This document shows, piece by piece, positions 33,931 through 44,995 of a stretch of DNA of 64,000 bases. Location: the NCBI RefSeq assembly GCF_030272615.1, contig NC_081409.1:20710260-20774259 (forward strand), written 5' to 3'. The notes under the pieces are model-generated. The model had not been told where the DNA came from. It made no database searches and worked only from the letters and a program-made list of their open reading frames with translations. Origin of the DNA: Cryptomeria japonica (lineage: Eukaryota; Streptophyta; Pinopsida; Cupressales; Cupressaceae). Numbering within the stretch: position 1 is the first letter of the stretch; each line of letters begins with the position of its first letter. The position numbers and the translations under genes were made by a program.

Positions 33931-35652
33931 ATGGCTTTAGCTGCAACTCAACCATGGGGGATTCATTTTGGTCCATTTGCTTTGCCCCAATATGTAGCCC
34001 TTCCTAAAGGATCAAGGGAATGCTTTCCAAAGTTTGTTGGAGATAAGAATCAAGATACTGATGGTCACATTAAAGAATTCATGGTTACCTGTGGGATTCT
34101 TGGAGTGCAAGAAGAGAATGTCTTTGTGAGACTGTTTGTTGACAACCTTGTTGGAAATGTCATTGAATGGTTTCAAAATTTGCGAGATGGATGCATTACT
34201 AGATGGGATGACTTAAAGGTAAAATTCCTTGGAATATTTCGGCCGGTGGTTGATACTTATAAGTTATTGTTGAATTTCTTTCAAATTCAAATGAAAAATG
34301 ATGAATCTATGAGAGGTCTTATTGATAGATTTAATAGATGTGTTGGTAAAATTCCTCAAGCTTGCCAACCAACTGAAAGTAATCAGCTATGTGTTTTTAT
34401 TGCTACATTGAACACTGAAATTAAATTTCAGTTGAAGTGTAAGAAAATACAAAATTTGAAAGATGCACAAAAAGAGGCTATTGAGGTAGATGATGATAAG
34501 TTGTTAAGTGGAATGAAATGCATGGACAAATGTGTTGTGAGGAAGCCACAATCTAAATTTTGTTTTTATAATCAGAAGTTTTATCTGAAGAAAGAGCTTC
34601 TACAAAAGAAACTTGTTATGAAAGCAACAAAATCAACACTACCTATCTCTTATTCTCAAAATTTAACAGGCTTTAATAATGGAAATTTCCAAGAACCTCC
34701 TGTGATTGAAAATAGCTCTCCTAGCATTGCAAGGATTTGTCATTTGTATGTTGAAAATGATAATTCATTTAAAGATGAGGGTGATCAAACTGCACAATCA
34801 AAAATTTCAATGACTTGCTCAGATGCTTCTTCTATGGAGCAAGGATTTGATGATGAACAATTAGATGGAAGTTTGCTGGAAAATGTCTCTTTTTCAAAAT
34901 TTGAATCTTTTTCATTTGATACTTCTAATGCAATTTCAGTGAATGATTTTGATCAAGGAAGCATAACAAATCAGCATAAACAAGAGACACCTTATGGTGA
35001 AAAAGTAGGGGGTATCTCTCATATTGATATGCAAACAAGGTATGAGTCTTTTTAGTTTGATTGCATGCAAGATATTAAGGAATCGTTGTAGCCCAAAACA
35101 TTGAATAATTTTGAGAATACTGAAATACAAACCAAGGGAAACTCATTCACCTCTATTATGATATCACACAGGCGATCTGAACTAGAGATATTTAAATTTG
35201 ATTGTGAAGATGAGCTATTTGATAGTCATCCCATGCTGAAATCGTTTTGTTTTGAAGCTAATGTTTATAATGAATTCTTGGAAAATGAATGTCTAGAGAG
35301 TCAAAATTCAGATTTAGATAAAGACTTTCTCGCAGATCATTCTTGCAGTTTTGAAGAAGGTTGTCCCATCAAAGGCATGGCTTATTGTTCTAACATTCAT
35401 ATGGAAGACTGTGGTATTTCTAGTATGAATCAGTTCACTCAAGATGGTGTTGACATGTTGCAAGCAAAAGTCTATGATGCATAGTGGCTCTTTGGACCTG
35501 ATATGTTTTTGAGGAAGTTTTTACAATGTGTTGTTATTGGATCCTTCTTTATAGTGGTTGCAGGTTATTTATTGGGAATGATTCTACTCACATATCAGCC
35601 ACTTTTTCGCACCGACAAATACTTCTCACAACTAGTTGATGGATTTACATGA
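33931..35652 (+). pseudogene. Gag-like ORF of element 3 with C-terminal transmembrane segment
   Basis: The ATG at 33931 (Met-Ala-Leu-Ala-Ala-Thr) opens a single frame of about 573 codons ending at TGA 35650. Residues about 25-190 form a retrotransposon Gag domain, with Asp-Thr-Asp-Gly-His-Ile-Lys-Glu-Phe, Ile-Glu-Trp-Phe-Gln-Asn-Leu and Leu-Ile-Asp-Arg-Phe-Asn-Arg motifs. Residues about 200-515 are Asp/Ser/Asn-rich without a recognised domain or zinc knuckle. Three in-frame TAG codons (35053, 35089, 35482) interrupt it. Beyond the last, residues about 528-550 form a hydrophobic helix (Val-Val-Ile-Gly-Ser-Phe-Phe-Ile-Val-Val-Ala-Gly) followed by a short polar tail. There is no protease or RT. 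A Gag with a membrane anchor is unusual. It could equally be a Gag domain fused by chance to an env-like remnant. Confidence 0.78.
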
Positions 35653-35936
35653 GCAGCCAGTTGTATTCTTGGAGGCATGGGTTGTTTGCCCGATCTTTTG
35701 TAAATAAATTTTTGGTTTGATCTAGGTATAGCTTGTCTTAGTTTTCAGCCTTGGTTTAGTGTGGGTTTTGGCTTGTTAGTTTTGGCTTGTTGCTTCTTCC
35801 CCCTCTGCAAAGCAACTCTCTATGCTCTATTTGTCTTGGCTCTGCTACCCAATGGCTAGGAACTATTCTTCTTCTCTCCCAGAGACATTCTAGATTCTCC
35901 TAGTCCTTTACAGTCCTAATCCCCAATCAGAGCCAA
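35653..35936 (+). other. 3' spacer of element 3
   Basis: This is pyrimidine-rich sequence between the ORF and the 3' LTR. A purine tract expected just before 35937 is absent: the last bases are ATCAGAGCCAA. Confidence 0.6.
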
Positions 35937-37724
35937 TGTTACCCCTATATTTTTGCTCATGCCTAAAGCCTCATAATCAGCTAAAAATTAGCTATTGTTA
36001 ATGTTTTAATGCTGAACTTTTTATGGCCAAACTCCATATCAGCTGAGAGATTTTAATTCTTTAATATTCGGATTACCCATATGCCCAAACAATTAAATCT
36101 CAAGTCTTATGTGTCGTATGCCAAAATGATTTCTAGGTTATGCTCTACTTAGCTTATTTATTCTACAGTTAAATTTTCATAAGAAACCGAGCTCTTAGTA
36201 AAAAGTTATGCAAGTTTTTCTATGGTAGTCCAAAAGAACAATTATCATTGAACTTGAACTATTGAACCTTTTCAAAAATTTCAAGGTTCAAAGTTCAAAT
36301 TTCGGGTTCATTGTAATTTTTGATCATTGAACTTGAAATTTGAACCATCTTTGGTTCAAGGTTCAAAGGTTCAACGCGCAAGAAAATGGAAAGACAAAGC
36401 AATCAATGAAGCATACTATGTAGTCTGTGTTTTTTAACTTTTTGATTGAACCTCACAGGTTCAAGGTTCAAAGGTTCAAGTGTGTAGGTTCAAGCCTGTA
36501 GGTTCAAGCACACAGGTTCAAGGTTCAAGGTTCAAGGTTCAAGGGTCAAGATTCAAGGTTTAATTTCAGAGGTTCAAATTCAGAGTCCAAAGATTCATCA
36601 GACACAGGTTCAGAGTGTGTGAGTTCAAAATTCAGAAAGTTAAAAAATCTAAAACATTAGCATGTATATTATTTATAGTTTTCAATGCAACTTGTAACCA
36701 TGGATTTTCTAAGACAGAAAAATCAGTCTCGGTGCGGGGGGCATAACTATCATTTGAACCGTTGGATCGCACTGAAGTTTTAATATGTTTTAGAAAACCT
36801 AGTTTTCTAAATTCTCACCAGAGAGATCAGAAACATATCATCTCAGTCAAACATTATTTATCTCTAAGTATGGGTCTATAAAAATTTCGAGATAAAAAAT
36901 TTGCAGATTTAAAATAGAAAAAAAAGTTATCACGAAGAGGATAAAAGATAAAAGAAAAAATTAATTAATAATCTTTTCATGAATCAATTATTGATAACTG
37001 AAAGTCTCTTTAAAGAAAGAAAGAGACTATATATATGGGGGAAAAAGAAAAGAAATGGACTGGAAAAACTGTGATTTTTTGCCAGTAGTTAATATTCATT
37101 TTGTTTTGTTTTATGAATTGCTGTAAACTAGAATGGCTGGAAATCAATGAAAAGTTATGCTGTTATCTTTAAATCTGTGTGTTTGAAGATTAGTAATATT
37201 TCCTGGGAATTTTTCTATGAGCATGATAGCATTTTATGATCAATTATTTCTGTGTTTTCTTCAATTCATATTGTCATTACTTGTTAGCAGACCCATTGTG
37301 GATTGATTTGTGCTAATCTCCCTTGTCCTGTGAGGCATTAGAGAGAATCGATTAGACATCAATATTGTTGTGTTTTTGCTATGCTTTGGATTTATACAAT
37401 GAGCATGTTTGTTAATCAGAGTCTGTGAACTCTCACTAAATGTTCAGAAGGTTTTCTCTATTTTTAGTTTGAAGGCATTCATTTGTGTTGATGGATGAAT
37501 GTTAAAGCCTTTTAACGCTTTCTTGTAAAAAGTGTCAGCATATATAATAAATTCATTGCAAATCATATGAGGAGTTTCCCTCTAATGCAGAGGATGAATT
37601 TTAATTAATTCATCCAACTGTTGGTAGTTTATTTCTTTTCATAAAGGGTGAACCAGAGTCATACTTTTGCTTAAGGAAGATAATTATCACAATTTCAGAA
37701 AAGGGACAAATCTATTTACCAATA
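35937..37724 (+). repeat. 3' LTR of element 3
   Basis: This 1788 bp LTR starts TGTTACCCCTATATTT and ends TTTACCAATA. Its heptamer array (about 36455-36565) is made of GGTTCAA units. Two small insertions relative to the left LTR (for example near 37125) are visible. Confidence 0.9.
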
Positions 37725-38134
37725 GGTCCAAAACAGTATTACCTATTGAAGTGGAAATACCGTCTGTAAGAGTTTCTTTGCAAGGTCTTGTTACTGATGA
37801 AGACTACAAAATAGGTATATTGAAAGAAATCGAATTGCTGGATGAATGTCAGCAAGTGGTGTTTGATCATCTAAGAGCATATCAAAAGAGAATGTCTAGA
37901 GGTTATAACAAAAAGGTTCGACAATGAGAATTTCAGGTTGGTGACCTTGTTCTGAGAGAAAATCCTAAGAATCAATAGTTTCGAGACAACAAAGGGAAGT
38001 TTGAACTCAACTAGCTGGGTCCCTACATCGTTACTACAGCCTTTGGCTCTGGTGCCTATCAACTCTCAACATCGAAAGGAGAAGTGCTCCATGAACCGAT
38101 CAACACCATCCACCTGAAGAAATTCTTTACCTAA
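37725..38134 (+). pseudogene. Integrase C-terminal part of element 2
   Basis: After the GGTCC TSD the element 2 integrase resumes: Val-Leu-Pro-Ile-Glu-Val-Glu-Ile-Pro, then Arg-Met-Ser-Arg-Gly-Tyr-Asn-Lys-Lys-Val, then Asp-Leu-Val-Leu-Arg. A final Leu-Gly-Pro-Tyr-Ile-Val block leads to a terminal Lys-Lys-Phe-Phe-Thr and TAA 38132. Stops lie at 37925, 37977 and 38011. This is the DNA-binding tail of the Gypsy integrase. Confidence 0.88.
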
Positions 38135-38169
38135 ATATTCTCTGCTCTAGTAGCCTATGCAACTAAACA

Positions 38170-38332
38170 GTCTTGAAGAACTCCTAAAAATTGGAAAAAG
38201 TCCTGAAGAAATCCTAAAAATCGAAAAAAGTCTTGAAGAAATCCAAAAAAATTGGAAAAAGTCCTAAAAAAATCCTAAAAATCAGAAAAACTCTTCAAGA
38301 AATCCCCCCCCCCCCCCCCCAAAAAAAAAAAA
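38170..38332 (+). repeat. 30-bp tandem repeat ending in poly(C)-poly(A)
   Basis: Four and a half units of the form GTCCTGAAGAAATCCTAAAA plus AT.GAAAAA start at 38170, 38200, 38230, 38261 and 38291. The last unit runs into about 17 C and 13 A. Such arrays after integrase are seen in Tat-type elements. The homopolymers are prone to length error. Confidence 0.85.
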
Positions 38333-39839
38333 AGGAAAAAGAGCGAAAATGTCTTGGTGAAAACTTGGTAAATAGGCACCTTGGTAACAAAATAAAATAA
38401 AAATGAGTGAATCTCTGCCAAGCAGGTGAAAACCTGGCAAACAGGCGCCTCTTGTACTCAAGCACTCCATCTATCAACGCAACATTGGCATTCCCGCTTT
38501 CATGCATTCTTGCTTTCGCTTGTACATATTTCAATCACTTTTATGACATCCTGGTTCGTTGGAACCCTCATGGTCTGAAACTGATCAATGTCCTAGTCTT
38601 AGGATAATCGACAGAGCAACTTACATGTCCTAAGCAGTATCAACCAAGTCATCTTTATGTCAGTGAAACGTGGTCGTCCACTCCGAGTCAGTCACCTGTC
38701 TCCTGATTACTAAAGAGTTTTATCACTGAGTACACAAACAAAACAACATTATTGAAAATAATCACTAAACAATTTGAGCTATGCATGAAATTTTCTTTGT
38801 GTGTTGTCTTTTATATTGGTTTTCAATTATTATCCCTTTGAGTAACTTGAGGAAGTCTATCTTGACTAAGAGGAGCATGAATTGGGGGCATAATATTTTC
38901 TTTGTTTTCTGCTTGTAGGAATGATTCCGATGATCTGGAAACATCTAAATTAGTTGGGTGTCTGTGATAAGAGCCTTCACATCAAGGTGAAATCACCACA
39001 CATACCTCGACTCCTCTTATTCGAATGCTATAGGGAGGTTCCCATTATTTCTTTGTCTGTTTTGAGGGAATTTATTTATCATGCAATCCTGGTCCCTACG
39101 AAATTTGTCCAAGGATATGAATGAAAAAAGGTTCATTGTAGACAAGATAATTAATATTGCATATGCAAAGAAATGAACTATATTCTGCCCGCTATGTTTG
39201 TAAAACGCCCACTGATGAAAATTAAGCATTTGAAATCCACTGACTAGGTTTAGGTTGCATTTCATGTTGCATTTTGTGAATTGAGAGTGATTTTGGTATG
39301 GTAACAATGATCTCTTTATCTTCTGAATGAGAGTTTGAAACTTCATCATTTCTTAGCTAAGTGGTCTCTTCTTCATCATTTCTCCGATCGAGTACTTGTG
39401 TATTGACATGTTAGCTGCATACATATGCATTTTATATAGATTCATACATTCATTATCACTTATTTACATTCATCTTCTTGCATTGAAAAATAAAAAAACT
39501 TGCACTATTCATTACTCATCTTCTTTCATTCTATTTGCATATGAAAAGAAACAAAAACAAACATTCATATTCATCTGCATTACATACATCCATACTAAAC
39601 AACTATGCATACATATAGAATAAAGCATATAGACAAGTATCTCATAAATCGATTGACACAAGTACAATGAAGTCAAATCAAGATCTCGTATATAAAATGA
39701 TCAAGTCTCAGGGTATAAAATGATGTCAAGTGACATATACAAACTACCATCGGAGCAAGAATCGTAAGGACTACAAAATAATGGGTGTGTCTACAAAAAA
39801 TGTCAGAGCTACAAAAAGAAAATATATCTCTCAGCCTCT
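38333..39839 (+). other. Non-coding 3' region of element 2
   Basis: The beginning (38340-38460) has GGTGAAAAC and GGCGCC-type words, seen as GTGAAAACTTGGTAAATAGG and GTGAAAACCTGGCAAACAGG. These are known from the region after integrase in Tat elements. The rest is A+T-rich, without a supported ORF. Confidence 0.6.
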
Positions 39840-41572
39840 CCCTCATCGCCAGGTGGTGGAGGAGGTGGAGCCTGCTGACCTAGATCCTGCCTAGGTGCCC
39901 GATATCCCTCTGATCAAGGAATATACTGAGAGTACGGTACAACCTACTGCGCTACTGGAACTGCTATGCTGTAAGCCGCAACATAATAGGCTGCCCGACT
40001 CATCTGATGAAGAACCTCTTGCTAAAGAGTGTCTCACTCTGTCGTGCTCTCATTGGCTGCACTGCGTTGGCCCCTGGTCCCTCGCAAACTCTGCACCTCC
40101 ATCTCTACCTCCATCACCTCCTCCATCTCCACCTCTGGCTCCCCCCTGCTCCTCTCTCCTCTTCCTAACCTATCTCAGAGCTACTCTCTCCTCCTCTCCT
40201 CCACCCTCCGGCACCCTCGCTCCACTCAGCCTCACTCCAACCATCCCTAGGGATCCACCCTCTCCTCTCTGCTGCCTACCACTAGTTGGTACCCTACTGC
40301 TGCTAGCACCAAGATAACCACCTTCCTGCCTCAGAGCCTTGACTCTCTATCCCTACCTATGTCCATGTCTCTGTCCCTGTATAGGGGCATCATCCTCAAC
40401 CTCCTCTATGCGACGTGCCTACTTTGTTGGATCAGTAAATCTTGGGAAAGGGTGCTGTTGGAACCAGTCCCTATACTGGGACAATACCCCCGCATCTGCA
40501 ATATCATCTAGATAATCCCATCTCATCCATTGTAATCAAGTCAGCTCCTACATGCTCAAGGCATATGATAGCCTAGGTCCCCATCCCTGCCTCTCCTCAT
40601 CTACATAAAATGCGTATGCAGTAAAATCTTGTGAAATCCCCTGAGGTCTACTGTAATACCTCATCACTCGAGTAACAATAAACTTCTTGACCACTATCTG
40701 TAATCTAGCCATAAGAGGTCGTGTCATGGAGAGGTCTCTACGAATAGCTCCAATCATCCCAAGGCTCCAGACCCCTGTAAGGTCTCCATGTGACAACTAT
40801 CAGATCATCTAGCCATCGTCTCCAATAATCAGTCTTTCCTAGATGGGGTTGCATCACATATCCAACACATCTATAAACAATGGGCTGTTGTGGATCTCTG
40901 GCCTCATTAACAATCAGACTACATACTGGGAGATGCTCCCAGGCCCATACATGGAAAATCAAAACTTCGGTAGTCATGCTCTTCCCCTCCCGACAGACGA
41001 TCTCATGCATCTCAGATACATGTGTTCCATATGCAAGAACCCCATCCTAACCTCTGGGGGTTCTCCACAAGTCTCTCTAACATCCTACCCCATCTACTCA
41101 AAATCCCCTGCTGTCCCCTGTCTAGCATAAGAAAACAACCGATAAAACTTGCCAAGATGCAAGCCATTGGAAAATCCTCACTGTATCTGGTCATCATCTC
41201 ATCCCAATTGATTGACCGTGTCAGAATGTTCGCATCATGAAATATCTACCTCAAGGCTAGAAGGCCAGGACGCTATGCTAAATCATAATCCACCTTATCC
41301 CTAGTAAAAGGGATACGGAGAATCATGCATACATCCTCGAGAGTGATGGTCATCTCCCCAACTGGCAAATGAAATGTATTATGCTCTGAATGGAACCTCT
41401 CCACTAATGGAGTCAACATACCATGATTTACATGGATATCAGGCAACCCAAGAAGACGAGTCAATCCACACGCATCAATATGTGCTCGATCTATATCTGA
41501 TAACTGTCGAACTAATGCCATCGTAGGTGGATATACACATCTGAATAATACATGGGGCAATTGAACCTGCAC
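39840..41572 (-). pseudogene. Antisense plant-mobile-domain (PMD) ORF carried by element 2
   Basis: The gene reads on the minus strand. 41572-41273 holds the PMD signature: Leu-Val-Glu-Arg-Phe, His-Asn-Thr-Phe-His-Leu-Pro, Gly-Glu-Met-Thr-Ile-Thr-Leu-Glu-Asp-Val and a Leu-Arg-Ile-Pro motif. The domain continues through 41197-41012, 41010-40738 (Val-Trp-Ala-Trp-Glu-His-Leu-Pro) and 40796-40548, with stops or shifts between pieces. The tail to about 39840 is Pro/Gly-rich. At 41573 the minus strand reads TTTGTGCAG before GTTCAATTG, a plausible splice acceptor, so an upstream exon may exist. PMD proteins (MAIN and MAIL1 in Arabidopsis) act in silencing and gene expression, and related domains are known in Gypsy elements. 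Here the gene is a decayed passenger between pol and the 3' LTR. Confidence 0.82.
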
Positions 41573-43170
41573 AAATCAAACAAAAGATCATCAGGAAACA
41601 TTCCAAAATAGCCGATGAAGGAAGTAAAACATCATGCAAAGCCAACTACACTAATTGCAAAATCAAACTTTCAAGTTTACACCTTCAAAAATGCTCACTG
41701 TTTTCCAAACGAAAAAACATCATAGAGGCAACAACTCGTATGAGTCAGGAAGTGGCCTAGTATGACAAAATAGACTGATATGACACAGGGCTAGCCTCTA
41801 AACAACAAAATGGGCTCTTTTGAATGTTGTCGTATGACAGAAGGGTAGGTCTCATATGAAAAAACTAGTAGACTTAAACGACAAAACAAAATTGATCAGT
41901 TTGTCGTACGAGACAAGATCCTGTCTCGCACGACAAAACAAAAATGCCTGACTTAAACATGCAAAAAATTGAAAAATTCAACAAAAAAATTCAAAATTGA
42001 AATGAATAACAGGTTTAAGATAGATCACATACTACTGGCTCATAGTTCTGAGGTCAATTATGACATCTTTGGCGTTCAAATCGATGCACATGAGTGGGAA
42101 CCACCATTTTTCTTCATAGAAGGCTTTTCGAATTCTCAAACTTGGAGGGTTAAAATGAATTGAAAATGAAACTTTTACCCCATATATAGTCAAAACCCTA
42201 ATTTTTCAACTTGCTCCAATGGACACAAAAATTGTACCCTTAGCTAATTTTCCCATCCTGATTCCATTTTCGGGATCGAAATCAAAATTTGAGATCATTC
42301 CACTATTCAATTTTATAAAATTTGGACCAGTTAGCACTTTTTCTCAACTGCTTATTCTCTTCTTCAATTTGCGCTCAATTTCTCATGAATCAACGCTGAA
42401 TCTCAATTTATTCTACAAATCAGCTTTGCGCTCAATTTCACACTTAATTTTCAAATATTCCTCTGAATCATTTGTGCTCAAATAAATCAATAACTTCACT
42501 AAACAATTGCCTATAATCGTGTACCCTCGCTATCTTTCGATTTCGCTCCCGAGGGGGCATACTCATGACCTTATGACCTCACATCTTCAAATGTCGAGAA
42601 TTTTTTAAAATCTTCAGGCAGCTAAGCTTCATCGAATCAATCGCTAGGGGCATATCAGTTTTATCGCTTCATATCAAGCTGACATTGTCTTTGTTTGAAT
42701 CAGTCTCTTAATGTTAATTAGTTTCATAGCTTTTCATCAAGCTGATTATTCGTTTAAACTCAATCAAGGGTTTAAAGAGTATATTTGATCACACACTCAA
42801 TCTAAGAAGGTGTTTAGTTTCATCGCATCAAATCAAGCTAGATAGTTTATCTTCGCTCATTGTGTCTTGATCCATCAAGTTCAAGATCGATTTTATATCT
42901 TCGCTCAGTGTGTCTAGTTCAATCAATTTCTAGATCAATAAGATCCACTTCTTTATCAATCAAGTTCAAGTTCGGTATCTTTGATCTCTATCGGTCCTAG
43001 TTCAATCAAGTTCAGGATCGGTATCGCTTTAATCAACTCTGTTCAGCTTCATCGCTTCAAATCAAGTTAAACACCTCGCTCTTCATCTAGTTCATTATCA
43101 ATCAAGTTCAAAACTGGTATCTCCTAGACATCAACTATTCCTTGAATCAACGCGCTGCTTGCACATTAAT
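41573..43170. other. Region between the antisense PMD gene and the 3' LTR of element 2
   Basis: This would be upstream of the antisense gene. It contains TCGTACGA at 41904 and variants such as TCGTATGA and TCGCACGA near 41735-41935, as in the sense leader. It also has a series of ATCAAGTTCA..ATCG words near 42660-43110, a loose repeat. No supported plus-strand ORF. Confidence 0.6.
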
Positions 43171-44213
43171 TCAAAGAGGGGCAAATGTAATACCTTAAAA
43201 ATGGTCATCTAAACCATGAGCCCCTAATCTCCACCATGTCACCAAGGTCCTAACCAAAGGCAATTAAATAAATCTTGAGCACACAATTAATTTTTAAAAT
43301 CATCAATGTCACATGGCAAGTTAATCAACCAATATTAATTAAATATTTAATTAATTAATTGATCATTCCAAGTAAATCATTTTTAAACAATTATCCTATT
43401 TATTTTATTGAATATCCTAGCATATTTAATTAAATAAATCAATTTTCCATCAAATCTTCAAAAGAGGAATTAATTTGAAAAAAAGAATTAAAAATTGAGA
43501 AAAGAAATCAATTGGAGATAATCTTGAAAAACAAATTAAAAATTGATAAATAATCTCAAATAAAGCAATTAAAACAATTAAATATTAAAATTGAATGAAA
43601 TAGAGAATAAATCAGTTTTTTCCTGATTTTATCTTAATTTTAGCTCAATTTCCTTTAAAATTGAGAAAAGCATCCAATCACATCAATTCACCTGGATCGT
43701 GCTTCCTCTTGGAAAATCATGACCGCTCATCATCATTTGATCTCAGCTGTTGGTTTCTTTCTGAATTTTCTATAAATTCAGGCTCTCATCTCTCATTCAA
43801 GGATGTAGGAGAATATATTGTTATTATGCTATTTTTGCTCTAGGTTCATTGAGAATTTGCATTGAGATATTGCATATTAGCTACTTCATATTGCTTAAAT
43901 CATCTAGCTTAAATATTCATATATTGCTTAAATCATGTTAAATTAACCTTGCATATCTAGCTTAAATCTTGCATCCATTTATCTCATATTCATGCTCATA
44001 TAGATTTAAAAATCGTTCGTTTAGGTGTTGTCTAGTCACTGGATAGCTTAGCAATATGAGAGCAATCTAAACTCGCATCTACTAGAAGGCAATACGTCAC
44101 TTTGTAATGGTTTATTAGTCATTGATTATTGATTTACTAACCATGCATCTAATGACTTAATTGAAGTGTTGTGTATTCCAGATACAGATATAGGTCCACT
44201 TTTCACACACACA
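43171..44213 (+). repeat. PPT (43171-43185) and 3' LTR (43186-44213) of element 2
   Basis: CAAAGAGGGGCAAA immediately precedes TGTAATACC. The LTR matches 21590-22610 with modest divergence, ends CACACACACA, and is followed by sequence of the 1a integrase. Confidence 0.88.
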
Positions 44214-44700
44214 GTTTCAACCTTCGCTTTAAAGATCTTGAATTTATCAGAAGCTTCAGACTTCTCCCTCAGAAAAGTCACCCACATCATTCTAGAATAG
44301 TCATCAATAATCAGCATGAAATACCTATCACCTTGAAAGCTTCTAGGCCTTGCTGGACCACATAAGTCAGTGTGAATCAAATCAAGTACATCGTTAAATT
44401 TATCATGTATGCTTTTAAAATAACTTCTGACTTTCTTACCCAATTGAAATTCCTTACATACCGGATTATGAGGCTTCATAATCTTGGGTATATCTTTGAT
44501 TGCCTTAGTTGAACTGATCTTAACAATATAATAAAAAATAACATGACACAACCTCTTATGTCATATCCAACTCTCATCAATATGAGCAATCAAACATGTC
44601 TTATTACCAATGTTCAAGTGAAAGATATTACTTCTTGTCTGAATACTGGTTGCAATCTCCAAACCAATTTTGTTAATGATTTTACATTTTCTATCTTTAA
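44214..44700 (-). pseudogene. Integrase of element 1a, N-terminal half with GAG-pre-integrase
   Basis: The minus strand reads the zinc region and the first catalytic Asp block (His-Thr-Asp-Leu-Cys-Gly, near 44375), then Phe-Met-Leu-Ile-Ile-Asp-Asp-Tyr-Ser-Arg-Met. The zinc-binding Cys-Lys-Glu-Cys is altered to Cys-Lys-Glu-Phe. Element 2 enters at 44213 after Lys-Val-Glu. Upstream toward 44700 the pre-integrase segment (Leu-Asn-Ile-Gly-Asn-Lys and Leu-Cys-His) is read with frameshifts. Confidence 0.85.
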
Positions 44701-44995
44701 ACTAAAGTTGAAAACCCTTATCAACTAATTGACCAACACTCAAAAGATTATGCCTTAAACCTTCTACATAATAGACATTATCAGTGTTATGCTTGTCATC
44801 CAAAGAAATAATACCTCTACCTTTGATCATACATGCCTTGTCATCTTCAAATCTGACTTGACCACCATTGTATTCTTGCAGAGATAGAAATTTCCTTTTA
44901 TCTCCAGTCATATGATGTGAGCATCCACTATCAATTACCCATTCATCCTTATCTTCAACTTTTTTTGCCAGGGCCTTCTCTTCATTTTTGATAGC
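44701..44995 (-). pseudogene. Protease of element 1a
   Basis: Copia aspartic protease. The active site Ile-Asp-Ser-Gly-Cys-Ser-His-His-Met-Thr near 44920 is intact, unlike in element 1b and the 60664 fragment. It is followed by Phe-Leu-Ser-Leu-Gln-Glu-Tyr and Leu-Leu-Ser-Val-Gly-Gln-Leu. A stop lies just upstream near 44994. Confidence 0.85.

Larger units (their letters stand above)
32019..37724 (+). mobile_element. Element 3: LTR element with long LTRs and a Gag-membrane ORF, no pol
   Basis: LTRs lie at 32019-33794 and 35937-37724, with an exact TSD GGTCC at 32014-32018 and 37725-37729. The ends are TG and CA/TA. The interior of 2.1 kb, barely longer than one LTR, encodes one Gag-type ORF with a hydrophobic C-terminus and no polymerase. 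It belongs to the class of non-autonomous elements sometimes called TR-GAG or LARD. The PBS-like sequence suggests a Gypsy partner. No clear PPT precedes the right LTR. Confidence 0.9.
21590..44213 (+). mobile_element. Element 2: Tat-type Ty3/Gypsy with G-patch, dual RNase H and antisense PMD ORF
   Basis: LTRs lie at 21590-22610 and 43186-44213. The PBS region TTTTTGGCGCCCACCGTGGG and the PPT before 43186 define the plus orientation. The flanks are ATTTT and GTTTC, a poor TSD. The 1a integrase reads up to both edges, which supports the boundaries. The order is leader, gag, protease, G-patch, RT, RNase H, second RNase H, integrase, then a long 3' region with an antisense PMD gene. The dual RNase H and the long 3' ORF region are hallmarks of the Tat clade. 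Element 3 interrupts integrase at 32019-37724. Without it the element is about 16.9 kb. Confidence 0.88.

Noticed and set aside
38170..38310. Possible CRISPR-like array
   Set aside because: The units are contiguous degenerate tandem repeats without unique spacers, in a plant retrotransposon.
39895..40317. Plus-strand 140-codon Pro/Ser-rich frame
   Set aside because: It lies opposite the Pro/Gly-rich tail of the antisense PMD gene and is a shadow of it.
21585..44218. A good TSD for element 2
   Set aside because: ATTTT and GTTTC match at only three of five positions. The boundary instead rests on the LTR pair and on integrase reading up to both edges.
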